DNA from: Clostridium sp.
GTDB lineage: Bacteria > Bacteroidota > Bacteroidia > Bacteroidales > Bacteroidaceae
Assembly (NCBI GenBank): GCA_023663705.1
Contig: JAMPGY010000006.1
Span: forward strand, 1-58,389
Reading direction: 5' to 3'
DNA length: 58,389 bases
Part shown: piece by piece, positions 52,261 through 58,389 of the stretch
How positions within the stretch are numbered: position 1 is the stretch's first letter
Layout: each line of letters begins with the position of its first letter
Program-made: the position numbers and the translations under genes
Notes under the pieces: generated by a model
The model's input: only the letters and a program-made list of their open reading frames with translations
Databases searched by the model: none
What the model was told of the DNA's origin: nothing

Positions 52261-52419
52261 ATGAGTAAACATTCGGTAGCCAAAGCCGTATATTATGTAT
52301 TGGTGTTTTGTTGGTTGTTGCAGGTGGTTCTGCAGGGCTATACACAAGAACTGATACTGCCCACCATCGTGTTGATGGTATACGGGTTGTGGTTGCGCGG
52401 ACGGTTGAGAAAGGGATAA
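52261..52419 (+). CDS. 52-aa membrane protein between pheT and yebC
   Basis: A short gene starting one base after the pheT stop. The product has two hydrophobic helices (about 10-26 and 32-46, separated by a short loop QGYTQEL) and a basic C-terminus (RGRLRKG), so it is probably an inner-membrane protein with positive-inside tail. No family is recognised. The tight coupling to pheT and the end of the frame 33 bp before yebC suggest a genuine, translationally coupled gene rather than chance. Confidence 0.65.
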   Translation: MSKHSVAKAVYYVLVFCWLLQVVLQGYTQELILPTIVLMVYGLWLRGRLRKG

Positions 52420-52452
52420 AGAAACAACTAACACATATAAAAATTAATTCCA

Positions 52453-53178
52453 ATGGGAAGAGCTTTTGAATATAGAAAGGCCGCGAAATTAAAGAGATGG
52501 GGTCACATGGCCAAGACTTTCACTCGTTTGGGTAAACAAATTGCTATAGCAGTGAAGGCGGGCGGACCGGAACCGGAGAACAATCCGACGCTCCGTTCGG
52601 TCATCGCAACGTGTAAGCGTGAGAACATGCCGAAGGACAACATCGAGCGTGCTATCAAGAATGCGATGGGTAAGGATCAGAGCGAATACAAGGGTATGAC
52701 GTACGAAGGTTACGGCCCTCATGGAATTGCCGTGTTCGTAGATACGCTGACGGATAATCCCACACGTACAGTGGCCGACGTCCGTTCGGTTTTCAACAAG
52801 TTTTCGGGCACGTTGGGCAATATGGGATCCTTGGCATTTTTGTTCGATCATAAGTGTGTATTCACTTTCAAGAAACCCTCTGCCATCGATATGGAGGAGT
52901 TGATTCTGGATCTGATCGATTATGGAGTGGACGATGAATATGATGAAGATGAGGAAGAAGGAACCATGACCATTTACGGTGATCCGAAAAGCTATGGTGC
53001 CATCCAGAAACATTTGGAGGAACAGGGCTTTGAAGATGTGGGTGGTGAGTTTACTTACATTCCCAATGATTTGAAGGAGGTGACAGAGGAAGCACGTGAG
53101 ACCATCAATAAGATGATTGAAAAACTGGAGGATTTTGACGACGTGCAGACCGTTTATACCAATATGAAGCCTGAATAA
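52453..53178 (+). CDS. yebC: YebC/PmpR family protein
   Basis: A 241-aa cytoplasmic protein of the YebC/TACO1 family, described as a transcriptional regulator and, more recently, as a factor that helps ribosomes through difficult sequences. Typical blocks: MGRAFEYRKAAKLKRWGHMA at the N-terminus, RSVIATCKRENMPKDNIERA (given in part), and YEGYGPHGIAVFVDTLTDN. An acidic patch, DEYDEDEEEG, sits in domain 3. It is the standard family length. It is 14 bp before the TSCPD gene. Confidence 0.95.
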   Translation: MGRAFEYRKAAKLKRWGHMAKTFTRLGKQIAIAVKAGGPEPENNPTLRSVIATCKRENMPKDNIERAIKNAMGKDQSEYKGMTYEGYGPHGIAVFVDTLTDNPTRTVADVRSVFNKFSGTLGNMGSLAFLFDHKCVFTFKKPSAIDMEELILDLIDYGVDDEYDEDEEEGTMTIYGDPKSYGAIQKHLEEQGFEDVGGEFTYIPNDLKEVTEEARETINKMIEKLEDFDDVQTVYTNMKPE

Positions 53179-53192
53179 TAACTGCGGGAAAT

Positions 53193-53453
53193 ATGGCAGA
53201 CTATCACTATACCACTCAAGGTACATGCAGTTCATGCATTGATGTGTCCGTAGAGGACGGCCGTGTGAAGAGTGTATCCTTCACAGGTGGTTGCAACGGC
53301 AATTTACAAGGTATTTCCTCTTTGGTTTCCGGTATGGAAGTAGATGAGGTGATTCGCAGATTGAAGGGAATCCGTTGTGGCTACAAGCGTACATCTTGTC
53401 CCGACCAACTGTGCTGTGCTTTGGAAGAAATGCGCGATAAGTCGTTGCTTTAA
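53193..53453 (+). CDS. TSCPD domain protein (TIGR03905 type)
   Basis: An 86-aa protein of the TSCPD type. The family is related to C-terminal parts of some ribonucleotide reductases. Cysteines typical of the family are present: TCSSCIDVSVEDGRVKSVSF (given in part), GGCNGNLQGISSLV, and CGYKRTSCPDQLCCAL, suggesting metal binding. Function is unknown. It begins 14 bp after yebC and ends before a terminator at 53485-53528. Confidence 0.88.
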   Translation: MADYHYTTQGTCSSCIDVSVEDGRVKSVSFTGGCNGNLQGISSLVSGMEVDEVIRRLKGIRCGYKRTSCPDQLCCALEEMRDKSLL

Positions 53454-53484
53454 ATCCTTGTTTTATCAGGACGATAGAGTAAAG

Positions 53485-53528
53485 AGGTGGCAAAGTGTGA
53501 TGAAAACAACTTTGCCACCCTTTGTTTT
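53485..53528 (+). terminator. Intrinsic terminator of the pheT-yebC-TSCPD group
   Basis: AGGTGGCAAAGT (53485-53496) pairs with the matching arm at 53509-53520 around a 12-nt loop, followed by TTTGTTTT on the plus strand. Confidence 0.8.
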
Positions 53529-53578
53529 ATGAAAAAAGGATTAGCGGATATAGTCAGATCTGTCTGATAAGCGTCAGG

Positions 53579-53983
53579 CTATCGGTTATATACATCCGGT
53601 GTCAGCGTCACCTCGGTCAGGATCTCACCCGTTGAACCGGAAATGTAAACATAGCGAAAGTTAAGATTGTGTTCCTTGTAGGCTTTCATCTCTATTGATT
53701 CGCTGAGATTTTTATACAATGAGGTTTGAAATTCGTCCATCAGATCAGATGTCATTAGGGCTTTATTGTCCAAATCCCCCTCTAACGTATAGAAATAGGT
53801 GAGTTGCTTGAGTCGGGGGGTATAAGTCAGACTATCCATAATGGTATATGGATCCATTCGTCGGGGACACTGTTTGGCGGTAAATTCCCGGGCTTCCCGT
53901 TCACATCTTTTATCGAAGTTTTCGTACCGGCAACCGGTCAGGGTGAGCAGTGCCGCCAGTCCAATCCATAGTTTTCTTTTCAT
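53579..53983 (-). CDS. Small putative lipoprotein of unknown function
   Basis: A 134-aa exported protein. A lipobox is visible, LLTLTGC with Cys18, so it should be lipid-anchored after signal peptidase II cleavage. The mature part is polar, with Cys residues at FDKRCERE and TAKQCPRR and a C-terminal beta-like stretch (FRYVYISGSTGEILTEVTLT). No family is recognised. It is divergent from the C_GCAxxG gene at 54050. Confidence 0.75.
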   Translation of the reverse strand: MKRKLWIGLAALLTLTGCRYENFDKRCEREAREFTAKQCPRRMDPYTIMDSLTYTPRLKQLTYFYTLEGDLDNKALMTSDLMDEFQTSLYKNLSESIEMKAYKEHNLNFRYVYISGSTGEILTEVTLTPDVYNR

Positions 53984-54021
53984 CTTGATGTATATTTATT
54001 GCGAAGTTAACTCATTCTTCG

Positions 54022-54029
54022 TACTTTTG
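54022..54029 (+). promoter_or_regulatory. -7 promoter box for the C_GCAxxG gene (TACTTTTG)
   Basis: A plus-strand TACTTTTG lies 20 bp before the ATG at 54050. Confidence 0.5.
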
Positions 54030-54049
54030 CAAAAAGAAATCCCGTAAGA

Positions 54050-54514
54050 ATGGAAAAAGAAGAACGAATTGCACGGGCGGTGGACTATTTTATGCAAGGT
54101 TTCAACTGCTCACAATCCGTAACGGCAGCTTTTGCCGATATGTATGGTTTCACAGAGGAGCAGTCTCTACGCATGTCTGCGTCTTTTGGTGGGGGAATTG
54201 GCCGTATGCGACAGACATGCGGGGCTGCTTGTGGCATGTTTATTCTTGCCGGTCTGAAGACAGGCTCTGTGGTGGGAGCGGATCGTGCAGCCAAATCACA
54301 CAATTATGCAGTGGTGCAGCAATTGGCGGCAGAGTTTAAACGTCGGCATGGCTCCTTGATTTGTTCGGAGCTACTTGGTTTGCGGGCAAAAGGTGTCGTG
54401 TCTCCCTATGCTGAAGCCCGTACTCCCGAGTACTATGCCAAACGTCCGTGTGCCCGTATGATAGAGGGGGCAGCACGTATTTGGACGGAATATTTGGAGG
54501 CGGAAGACAAATAA
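54050..54514 (+). CDS. C_GCAxxG_C_C family protein
   Basis: A 154-aa protein with the family's spaced cysteines: FNCSQSVTAAF, RQTCGAACGMFILAGLKTG, LICSELLG and KRPCARMI. The pattern suggests a metal or redox site, and family members often occur near redox enzymes; no activity is established. No signal peptide is seen, so it is probably cytoplasmic. A -7 box at 54022-54029 gives it an independent promoter, and it is divergent from the lipoprotein gene. Confidence 0.88.
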   Translation: MEKEERIARAVDYFMQGFNCSQSVTAAFADMYGFTEEQSLRMSASFGGGIGRMRQTCGAACGMFILAGLKTGSVVGADRAAKSHNYAVVQQLAAEFKRRHGSLICSELLGLRAKGVVSPYAEARTPEYYAKRPCARMIEGAARIWTEYLEAEDK

Positions 54515-54624
54515 AGTGAACTTGTATGGTATCATTACAGTAGAAAAAAACGTTTTTCCCTCTATTTTACCTTATTTTGAGTAGTTTTTGTCTGTACGAT
54601 ATAAAGATCTATTCTATATTTTTG

Positions 54625-54632
54625 TATCTTTG
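54625..54632 (+). promoter_or_regulatory. -7 promoter box for the winged-helix gene (TATCTTTG)
   Basis: A plus-strand TATCTTTG lies 65 bp before the ATG at 54698; the surrounding DNA is very AT-rich. Confidence 0.5.
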
Positions 54633-54697
54633 CATTGGCTAAGGAACTTTCGGGTTACCATAGTCATAATGGAATAATAATTTTAAGTAGTAAAAGT

Positions 54698-54901
54698 ATG
54701 TTTGAAAAAGCTGGCCAGATTGCAGGTGCTATCTGGAATGCACTGAATGAGACTGAGGGATTGAGCGCGAAGGATTTGAAAAAAGCCACAAAGATTAAGA
54801 CCGAGAAGGACTTGTATCTGGGGTTGGGCTGGTTGCTTCGCGAAGATAAGTTGAATGTCGACGGAGACGAAAAAGATCCCGTTTTTGCATTGAAGAAGTA
54901 A
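54698..54901 (+). CDS. Small winged-helix DNA-binding protein (DUF2582-like)
   Basis: A 67-aa protein, essentially one winged-helix module: three helices (AGQIAGAIWNALNETEG, SAKDLKKATKIKTEKDLYL) and a wing (EDKLNVDGDEKDPVFALK). This resembles the DUF2582 group found in Bacteroidetes, whose role is unknown. An upstream TTG at 54635 would add 21 residues, but the ATG at 54698 is preferred because of its fit to the domain. It is followed by its own terminator and then lepA. Confidence 0.82.
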   Translation: MFEKAGQIAGAIWNALNETEGLSAKDLKKATKIKTEKDLYLGLGWLLREDKLNVDGDEKDPVFALKK

Positions 54902-54924
54902 ATCCAATTATCACGAATAAAAAG

Positions 54925-54967
54925 ATGCGTTGATACCGAATTGTTAGGTATGAACGCATTTTTTTTG
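54925..54967 (+). terminator. Intrinsic terminator after the winged-helix gene
   Basis: ATGCGTT-g-ATACC (54925-54937) pairs with GGTAT-g-AACGCAT (54947-54959), one mismatch, followed by T8. The lepA -7 box directly follows. Confidence 0.85.
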
Positions 54968-54975
54968 TAACTTTG
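54968..54975 (+). promoter_or_regulatory. -7 promoter box for lepA (TAACTTTG)
   Basis: A plus-strand TAACTTTG lies 24 bp before the lepA ATG, immediately after the preceding terminator. Confidence 0.55.
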
Positions 54976-54999
54976 TTCCGATAACAGATAATACTCCTT

Positions 55000-56781
55000 A
55001 TGAAGCACATTAGAAATTTTTGCATCATAGCTCATATAGATCATGGAAAATCAACCTTGGCCGATCGTTTGCTTGAATACACGGATACGGTGAAGGTGAC
55101 GGAAGGTCAGATGTTGGATGATATGGACTTGGAGCGTGAACGCGGTATAACGATCAAGAGCCATGCTATCCAGATGGAATATGCTTATCAGGGTGAGAAG
55201 TACACGCTTAATCTGATTGACACTCCGGGACATGTGGACTTTTCCTATGAAGTGTCACGTTCCATTGCTGCTTGCGAAGGCGCCCTGTTGGTGGTAGATG
55301 CTACGCAGGGTGTTCAGGCTCAAACCATTTCCAATCTATATATGGCTATCGATCACGACTTGGAGATTATACCCGTTATCAATAAGTGTGATATGCAGAA
55401 TGCCATGCCGGAGGAGGTAGAGGATGAAATCGTGGAGTTGATCGGATGCAAACATGAGGATATCATCCGTGCGTCTGGCAAAACCGGTCAGGGTGTTGAA
55501 GACATTCTGAAGGCGGTGGTGGAGCGAATCCCCGCTCCGCAAGGCGATGAAGAGGCTCCTTTGCAGGCCTTGATATTTGATTCCGTCTTCAATTCATTCC
55601 GTGGAATCATTGCCTACTTTAAAATCGTGAATGGTACGATTAAAACCGGTGACAAGGTTGCCTTTATTAATACGGGCAAAGAGTATTCGGCTGACGAAAT
55701 AGGTGTGCTGAAGATGGATATGGTGCCTCGCAAGGAATTGCGTTGTGGTGATGTGGGATATATCGTATCGGGAATCAAAACGGCTACAGAGGTAAAAGTG
55801 GGAGATACGATAACGCATGTGGCACGTCCCTGTAGCCAGGCCATTGCGGGATTTGAGGAAGTGAAGCCGATGGTTTTTGCAGGTGTATATCCTATCGAGA
55901 CGGAGGACTTTGAAAACCTTCGCGCATCGTTGGAGAAGTTGCAGTTGAATGATGCCTCGCTCACATTCCAACCTGAGTCTTCGGTGGCGCTGGGATTCGG
56001 TTTCCGTTGCGGCTTCCTTGGGTTGCTTCATATGGAAATCGTGCAGGAGCGCCTCGATCGCGAGTTCAATATGGACGTGATAACCACTGTTCCTAACGTG
56101 TCGTACATGGTATATGACAAGCAGGGCGAAGTGAAGGAGGTGCATAATCCGGCCGGTATGCCGGACATCACGCTTATTGACCATATCGAGGAGCCGTATA
56201 TTCATTCCACGATTATCACCACCACCAATTATATCGGTCCCATTATGAGCTTGTGTCTGGGTAAGCGCGGTGAGTTGCTGAAGCAGGAATATATCAGTGG
56301 TAACCGTGTGGAGCTGCATTACAACATGCCGTTGGGGGAAATCGTTATCGATTTCTATGATAAGTTGAAGAGTATGTCCAAAGGGTATGCCTCATTTGAC
56401 TATCACCAGGATGGTTATCGTCCGTCGAAACTGGTTAAATTGGACATTCTGCTCAACGGAGAGCCTGTGGATGCGTTGTCCACACTGACTCATTTCGACA
56501 ATGCAACGGATTTTGGACGCCGCATGTGCGAGAAACTGAAAGAGTTGCTGCCCCGTCAGCAGTTTGATATAGCCATTCAGGCTGCTATCGGAGCAAAAAT
56601 CGTGGCACGCGAGACGGTGAAGCAGGTGCGTAAGGACGTTACAGCTAAATGTTACGGTGGTGACGTGAGCCGTAAACGTAAATTGCTGGAGAAGCAGAAG
56701 AAGGGAAAAAAGCGAATGAAACAGATTGGTAACGTTCAGGTTCCTCAAAAGGCATTCCTGGCCGTTTTGAAACTTGATTAA
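55000..56781 (+). CDS. lepA: Elongation factor 4
   Basis: A 593-aa translational GTPase implicated in ribosome assembly or back-translocation. G1 motif [16 protein letters not shown], switch [10 protein letters not shown]3 [12 protein letters not shown] and G4 NKCDMQ lie in the first 130 residues. The C-terminus has the LepA-specific basic tail ([20 protein letters not shown]). Length matches the family (about 595-600). It has its own promoter box and is followed 10 bp later by the Crp/Fnr-like regulator. Confidence 0.97.
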   Translation: MKHIRNFCIIAHIDHGKSTLADRLLEYTDTVKVTEGQMLDDMDLERERGITIKSHAIQMEYAYQGEKYTLNLIDTPGHVDFSYEVSRSIAACEGALLVVDATQGVQAQTISNLYMAIDHDLEIIPVINKCDMQNAMPEEVEDEIVELIGCKHEDIIRASGKTGQGVEDILKAVVERIPAPQGDEEAPLQALIFDSVFNSFRGIIAYFKIVNGTIKTGDKVAFINTGKEYSADEIGVLKMDMVPRKELRCGDVGYIVSGIKTATEVKVGDTITHVARPCSQAIAGFEEVKPMVFAGVYPIETEDFENLRASLEKLQLNDASLTFQPESSVALGFGFRCGFLGLLHMEIVQERLDREFNMDVITTVPNVSYMVYDKQGEVKEVHNPAGMPDITLIDHIEEPYIHSTIITTTNYIGPIMSLCLGKRGELLKQEYISGNRVELHYNMPLGEIVIDFYDKLKSMSKGYASFDYHQDGYRPSKLVKLDILLNGEPVDALSTLTHFDNATDFGRRMCEKLKELLPRQQFDIAIQAAIGAKIVARETVKQVRKDVTAKCYGGDVSRKRKLLEKQKKGKKRMKQIGNVQVPQKAFLAVLKLD

Positions 56782-56791
56782 TCTTAAATCT

Positions 56792-57427
56792 ATGGACAGA
56801 AGAAGGGACGTGGCGCGCGAGATAGCACGCATCTATTGCCGGTTATCGCCGGCAGGTGTGGAGGCTTTGTCTAAAATACTCGTGCCTTTTAAGATTCCCA
56901 AGGGGGATGTGGTTCTGCCTGAAGGTCTTGTTTGCCGTCACATGTATTTTGTGGATCGGGGAATGGTGAGGCAGTTTTACTACAAGAACGGAAGGGATGT
57001 GACGGAGCATTTTTCCTACGAAGGCCGTATTGTGGTATGTATCGAAAGTTTCCTCAAACAGGAGCCTTCCAGGCTGATTGTGGAGGCCTTGGAGAGCAGT
57101 ACACTCTATGGGATACCTCACGATGAACTGCATGCTTTGATGGAGATAAATAAGGAAATAGCTCTCCTATATCGGCGTATATTGGAACATGCGCTAATCA
57201 GTTCGCAGGTATATGCGGATAGCCAGCGTTTTGAAAATGCTACAGAGCGTTATCAGCGTTTGCTCAATACAAAACCGGAAATTTTGCTTCGTGCTCCAAT
57301 GGTGCATGTAGCGTCCTACTTGCAGATGACACCCGAAACACTCAGTCGCGTAAGGGCGGCCAATATGTCGGAAGAAATGTCCAAGGATAAGGACAATGGC
57401 ATATCCGGTTTGCGGGGTAGTCTGTAA
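56792..57427 (+). CDS. Crp/Fnr family transcriptional regulator
   Basis: A 211-aa regulator with an N-terminal cyclic-nucleotide-binding-like jelly roll (FKIPKGDVVLPEGLVCRHMY, FVDRGMVRQFYYKNGRDVTE) and a C-terminal Crp-type helix-turn-helix (HVASYLQMTPETLSRVRA). No Cys cluster for an iron-sulfur centre is evident, so an FNR-like oxygen sensor is not supported; the ligand is unknown. The frame opens at 56774, but the ATG at 56792 (MDRRRDVAREIARIYC) is the better start. It follows lepA by 10 bp. Confidence 0.88.
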   Translation: MDRRRDVAREIARIYCRLSPAGVEALSKILVPFKIPKGDVVLPEGLVCRHMYFVDRGMVRQFYYKNGRDVTEHFSYEGRIVVCIESFLKQEPSRLIVEALESSTLYGIPHDELHALMEINKEIALLYRRILEHALISSQVYADSQRFENATERYQRLLNTKPEILLRAPMVHVASYLQMTPETLSRVRAANMSEEMSKDKDNGISGLRGSL

Positions 57428-57591
57428 GTGATTTCTTGGTGTGCGATGTGAAGCGCACTTGGCAAATGAAACACACATACACGAAAGACTCGTTTGGTTT
57501 GCTATTCTTTCGTTTCCCATTCAGATTGTTCGGTTTTCTGTTGGTATGCTGGCTGGGCGGCTGCCGTCCGGCTATAAATCTGCATGCAGGA

Positions 57592-58269
57592 TTAAATAAG
57601 TTTTTTTATCAGAAAGAAGAGTATAGGAATCAGAAGGGAAGGGAGCAAATTCAGGGGCTTGCAGTTTTTAATCTCCAGTATGCCTAATCCCGAGGCGGCA
57701 ATCAGTATACCGCCCACGATAGAGATTTCTGTGATGAGAGAGGATGGTATCACGTCGCCACAGGAAAGTGCAAGCAGATAGATGCCCCCTTGCCAGCAGA
57801 AGAGCACTGGAGCAGCCAGAATCATCCCGATACCGTAGGTTGTGGCCAAAACGGCTGAAGTGACCAGATCGAGTGTAGCATTCGTGAAGAGAAATGTGTT
57901 GTCGCCATACAATGCACTCATAACCGGTCCGACAATCGAAAGGGTTCCGATGCAGTATAGTAGGATTCCTGTGGACAGGCCTTGAGCCAATCGGGATGTG
58001 GAATGACGCGACACCAATTGTTTGAATTTACCGTCCAAATCGAATCTGGTGCCAATCAGTCCGCCCGTGGACAGACTGATGATGAACAATACGGGATATT
58101 GGCTTTGGGGAAGATGGGTGGATACGGCATTGAATCCAATGGCCAGAGAGGCCAGTCCCATGGCGGTGAACATTACCTGCTGATAAGATTTCTTTATGCC
58201 TTTTTGGGCAAAATGTCCGAATGTGGTGCCTGCAATAATGGATAGTGTATTGATGATTGTTCCCAGCAT
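57592..58269 (-). CDS. DUF554 family membrane protein
   Basis: A 225-aa polytopic membrane protein of the DUF554 (YdfK-like) type. About six hydrophobic segments are visible, and the N-terminus MLGTIINTLSIIAGTTFGHF and the block ISLSTGGLIGTRFDLDGKF (given in part) are typical. Members are presumed transporters, but no substrate is known. It converges on the Crp/Fnr-like gene. The downstream gap (57428-57591) and the window's last 120 bp show no further clear feature. Confidence 0.88.
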   Translation of the reverse strand: MLGTIINTLSIIAGTTFGHFAQKGIKKSYQQVMFTAMGLASLAIGFNAVSTHLPQSQYPVLFIISLSTGGLIGTRFDLDGKFKQLVSRHSTSRLAQGLSTGILLYCIGTLSIVGPVMSALYGDNTFLFTNATLDLVTSAVLATTYGIGMILAAPVLFCWQGGIYLLALSCGDVIPSSLITEISIVGGILIAASGLGILEIKNCKPLNLLPSLLIPILFFLIKKLI

Positions 58270-58389
58270 CGTTTGGTTGTTTAACGGCGCAAAAATGCAA
58301 AAAAGACTTCAGAAAAACAATAGATGGGGGATAAAAAGGCACAAGCCGAAAAGTCGGTGCATATGTTAAAAAGCAGATAGTAGAAGAGT

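Overview
The window is a chromosomal segment of a Bacteroidales bacterium (Bacteroides/Prevotella-like). Three things support this: repeated Bacteroidetes-type -7 promoter boxes (TAnnTTTG) close in front of genes; conserved gene groups such as gyrA-TPR-dnaB, pheT-small membrane protein-yebC-TSCPD, ftsK-lolA-trxB, and DUF5063-exonuclease-RlmI; and secreted glycoside hydrolases beside a membrane-anchored beta-propeller regulator. No tRNA, rRNA, insertion sequence, CRISPR array or SusC/SusD pair was seen. The genus cannot be settled from the sequence alone.

Layout. 1-6.7 kb: a 5'-incomplete RecQ/UvrD double helicase converging on mutS2. 6.7-13.4 kb: a secreted S9 peptidase, a ZIP metal transporter, a small membrane protein, a GH28-like beta-helix protein and cytoplasmic asparaginase. 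13.5-18 kb: pyrF, a GH27 alpha-galactosidase, a low-molecular-weight phosphatase and yaaA. 18.1-23.4 kb: a long leader with five exact-period 22-bp repeats, then a co-directional cluster of an HU-like DNA-binding protein, an HD phosphohydrolase, an EFR1-type flavodoxin/ferredoxin and a UvrD helicase with an inserted DEDDh exonuclease. 23.5-31 kb: a 1471-aa GH78 alpha-rhamnosidase and, upstream on the same strand, a transmembrane propeller-AraC regulator lacking kinase and receiver domains. 31-41 kb: prfA, tag, rplU-rpmA, trxB, lolA-like, ftsK, then divergently DUF5063-exonuclease-RlmI. 40.6-41.1 kb is a gene-free, repeat-rich stretch between convergent genes. 41.1-58.4 kb: clpC, gyrA, a TPR protein, dnaB, pheT, a small membrane gene, yebC, a TSCPD protein, a lipoprotein, a C_GCAxxG protein, a small winged-helix protein, lepA, a Crp/Fnr regulator and a DUF554 membrane protein.

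How it works together. Most genes are housekeeping: replication and topology (gyrA, dnaB, ftsK), repair (mutS2, tag, three helicase/nuclease proteins), translation (prfA, pheT, lepA, L21/L27, RlmI-like) and protein quality control (clpC). A secondary theme is plant-glycan use: GH28-like, GH27 and GH78 enzymes, with a propeller-AraC regulator that probably controls the rhamnosidase. The most interesting unexplained signals are non-coding: the 22-bp repeat array in front of the HU-like gene, the 23-bp repeats plus 44-bp inverted repeat behind a consensus-like promoter at 40.66-40.84 kb, and a 40-bp palindrome upstream of pyrF.
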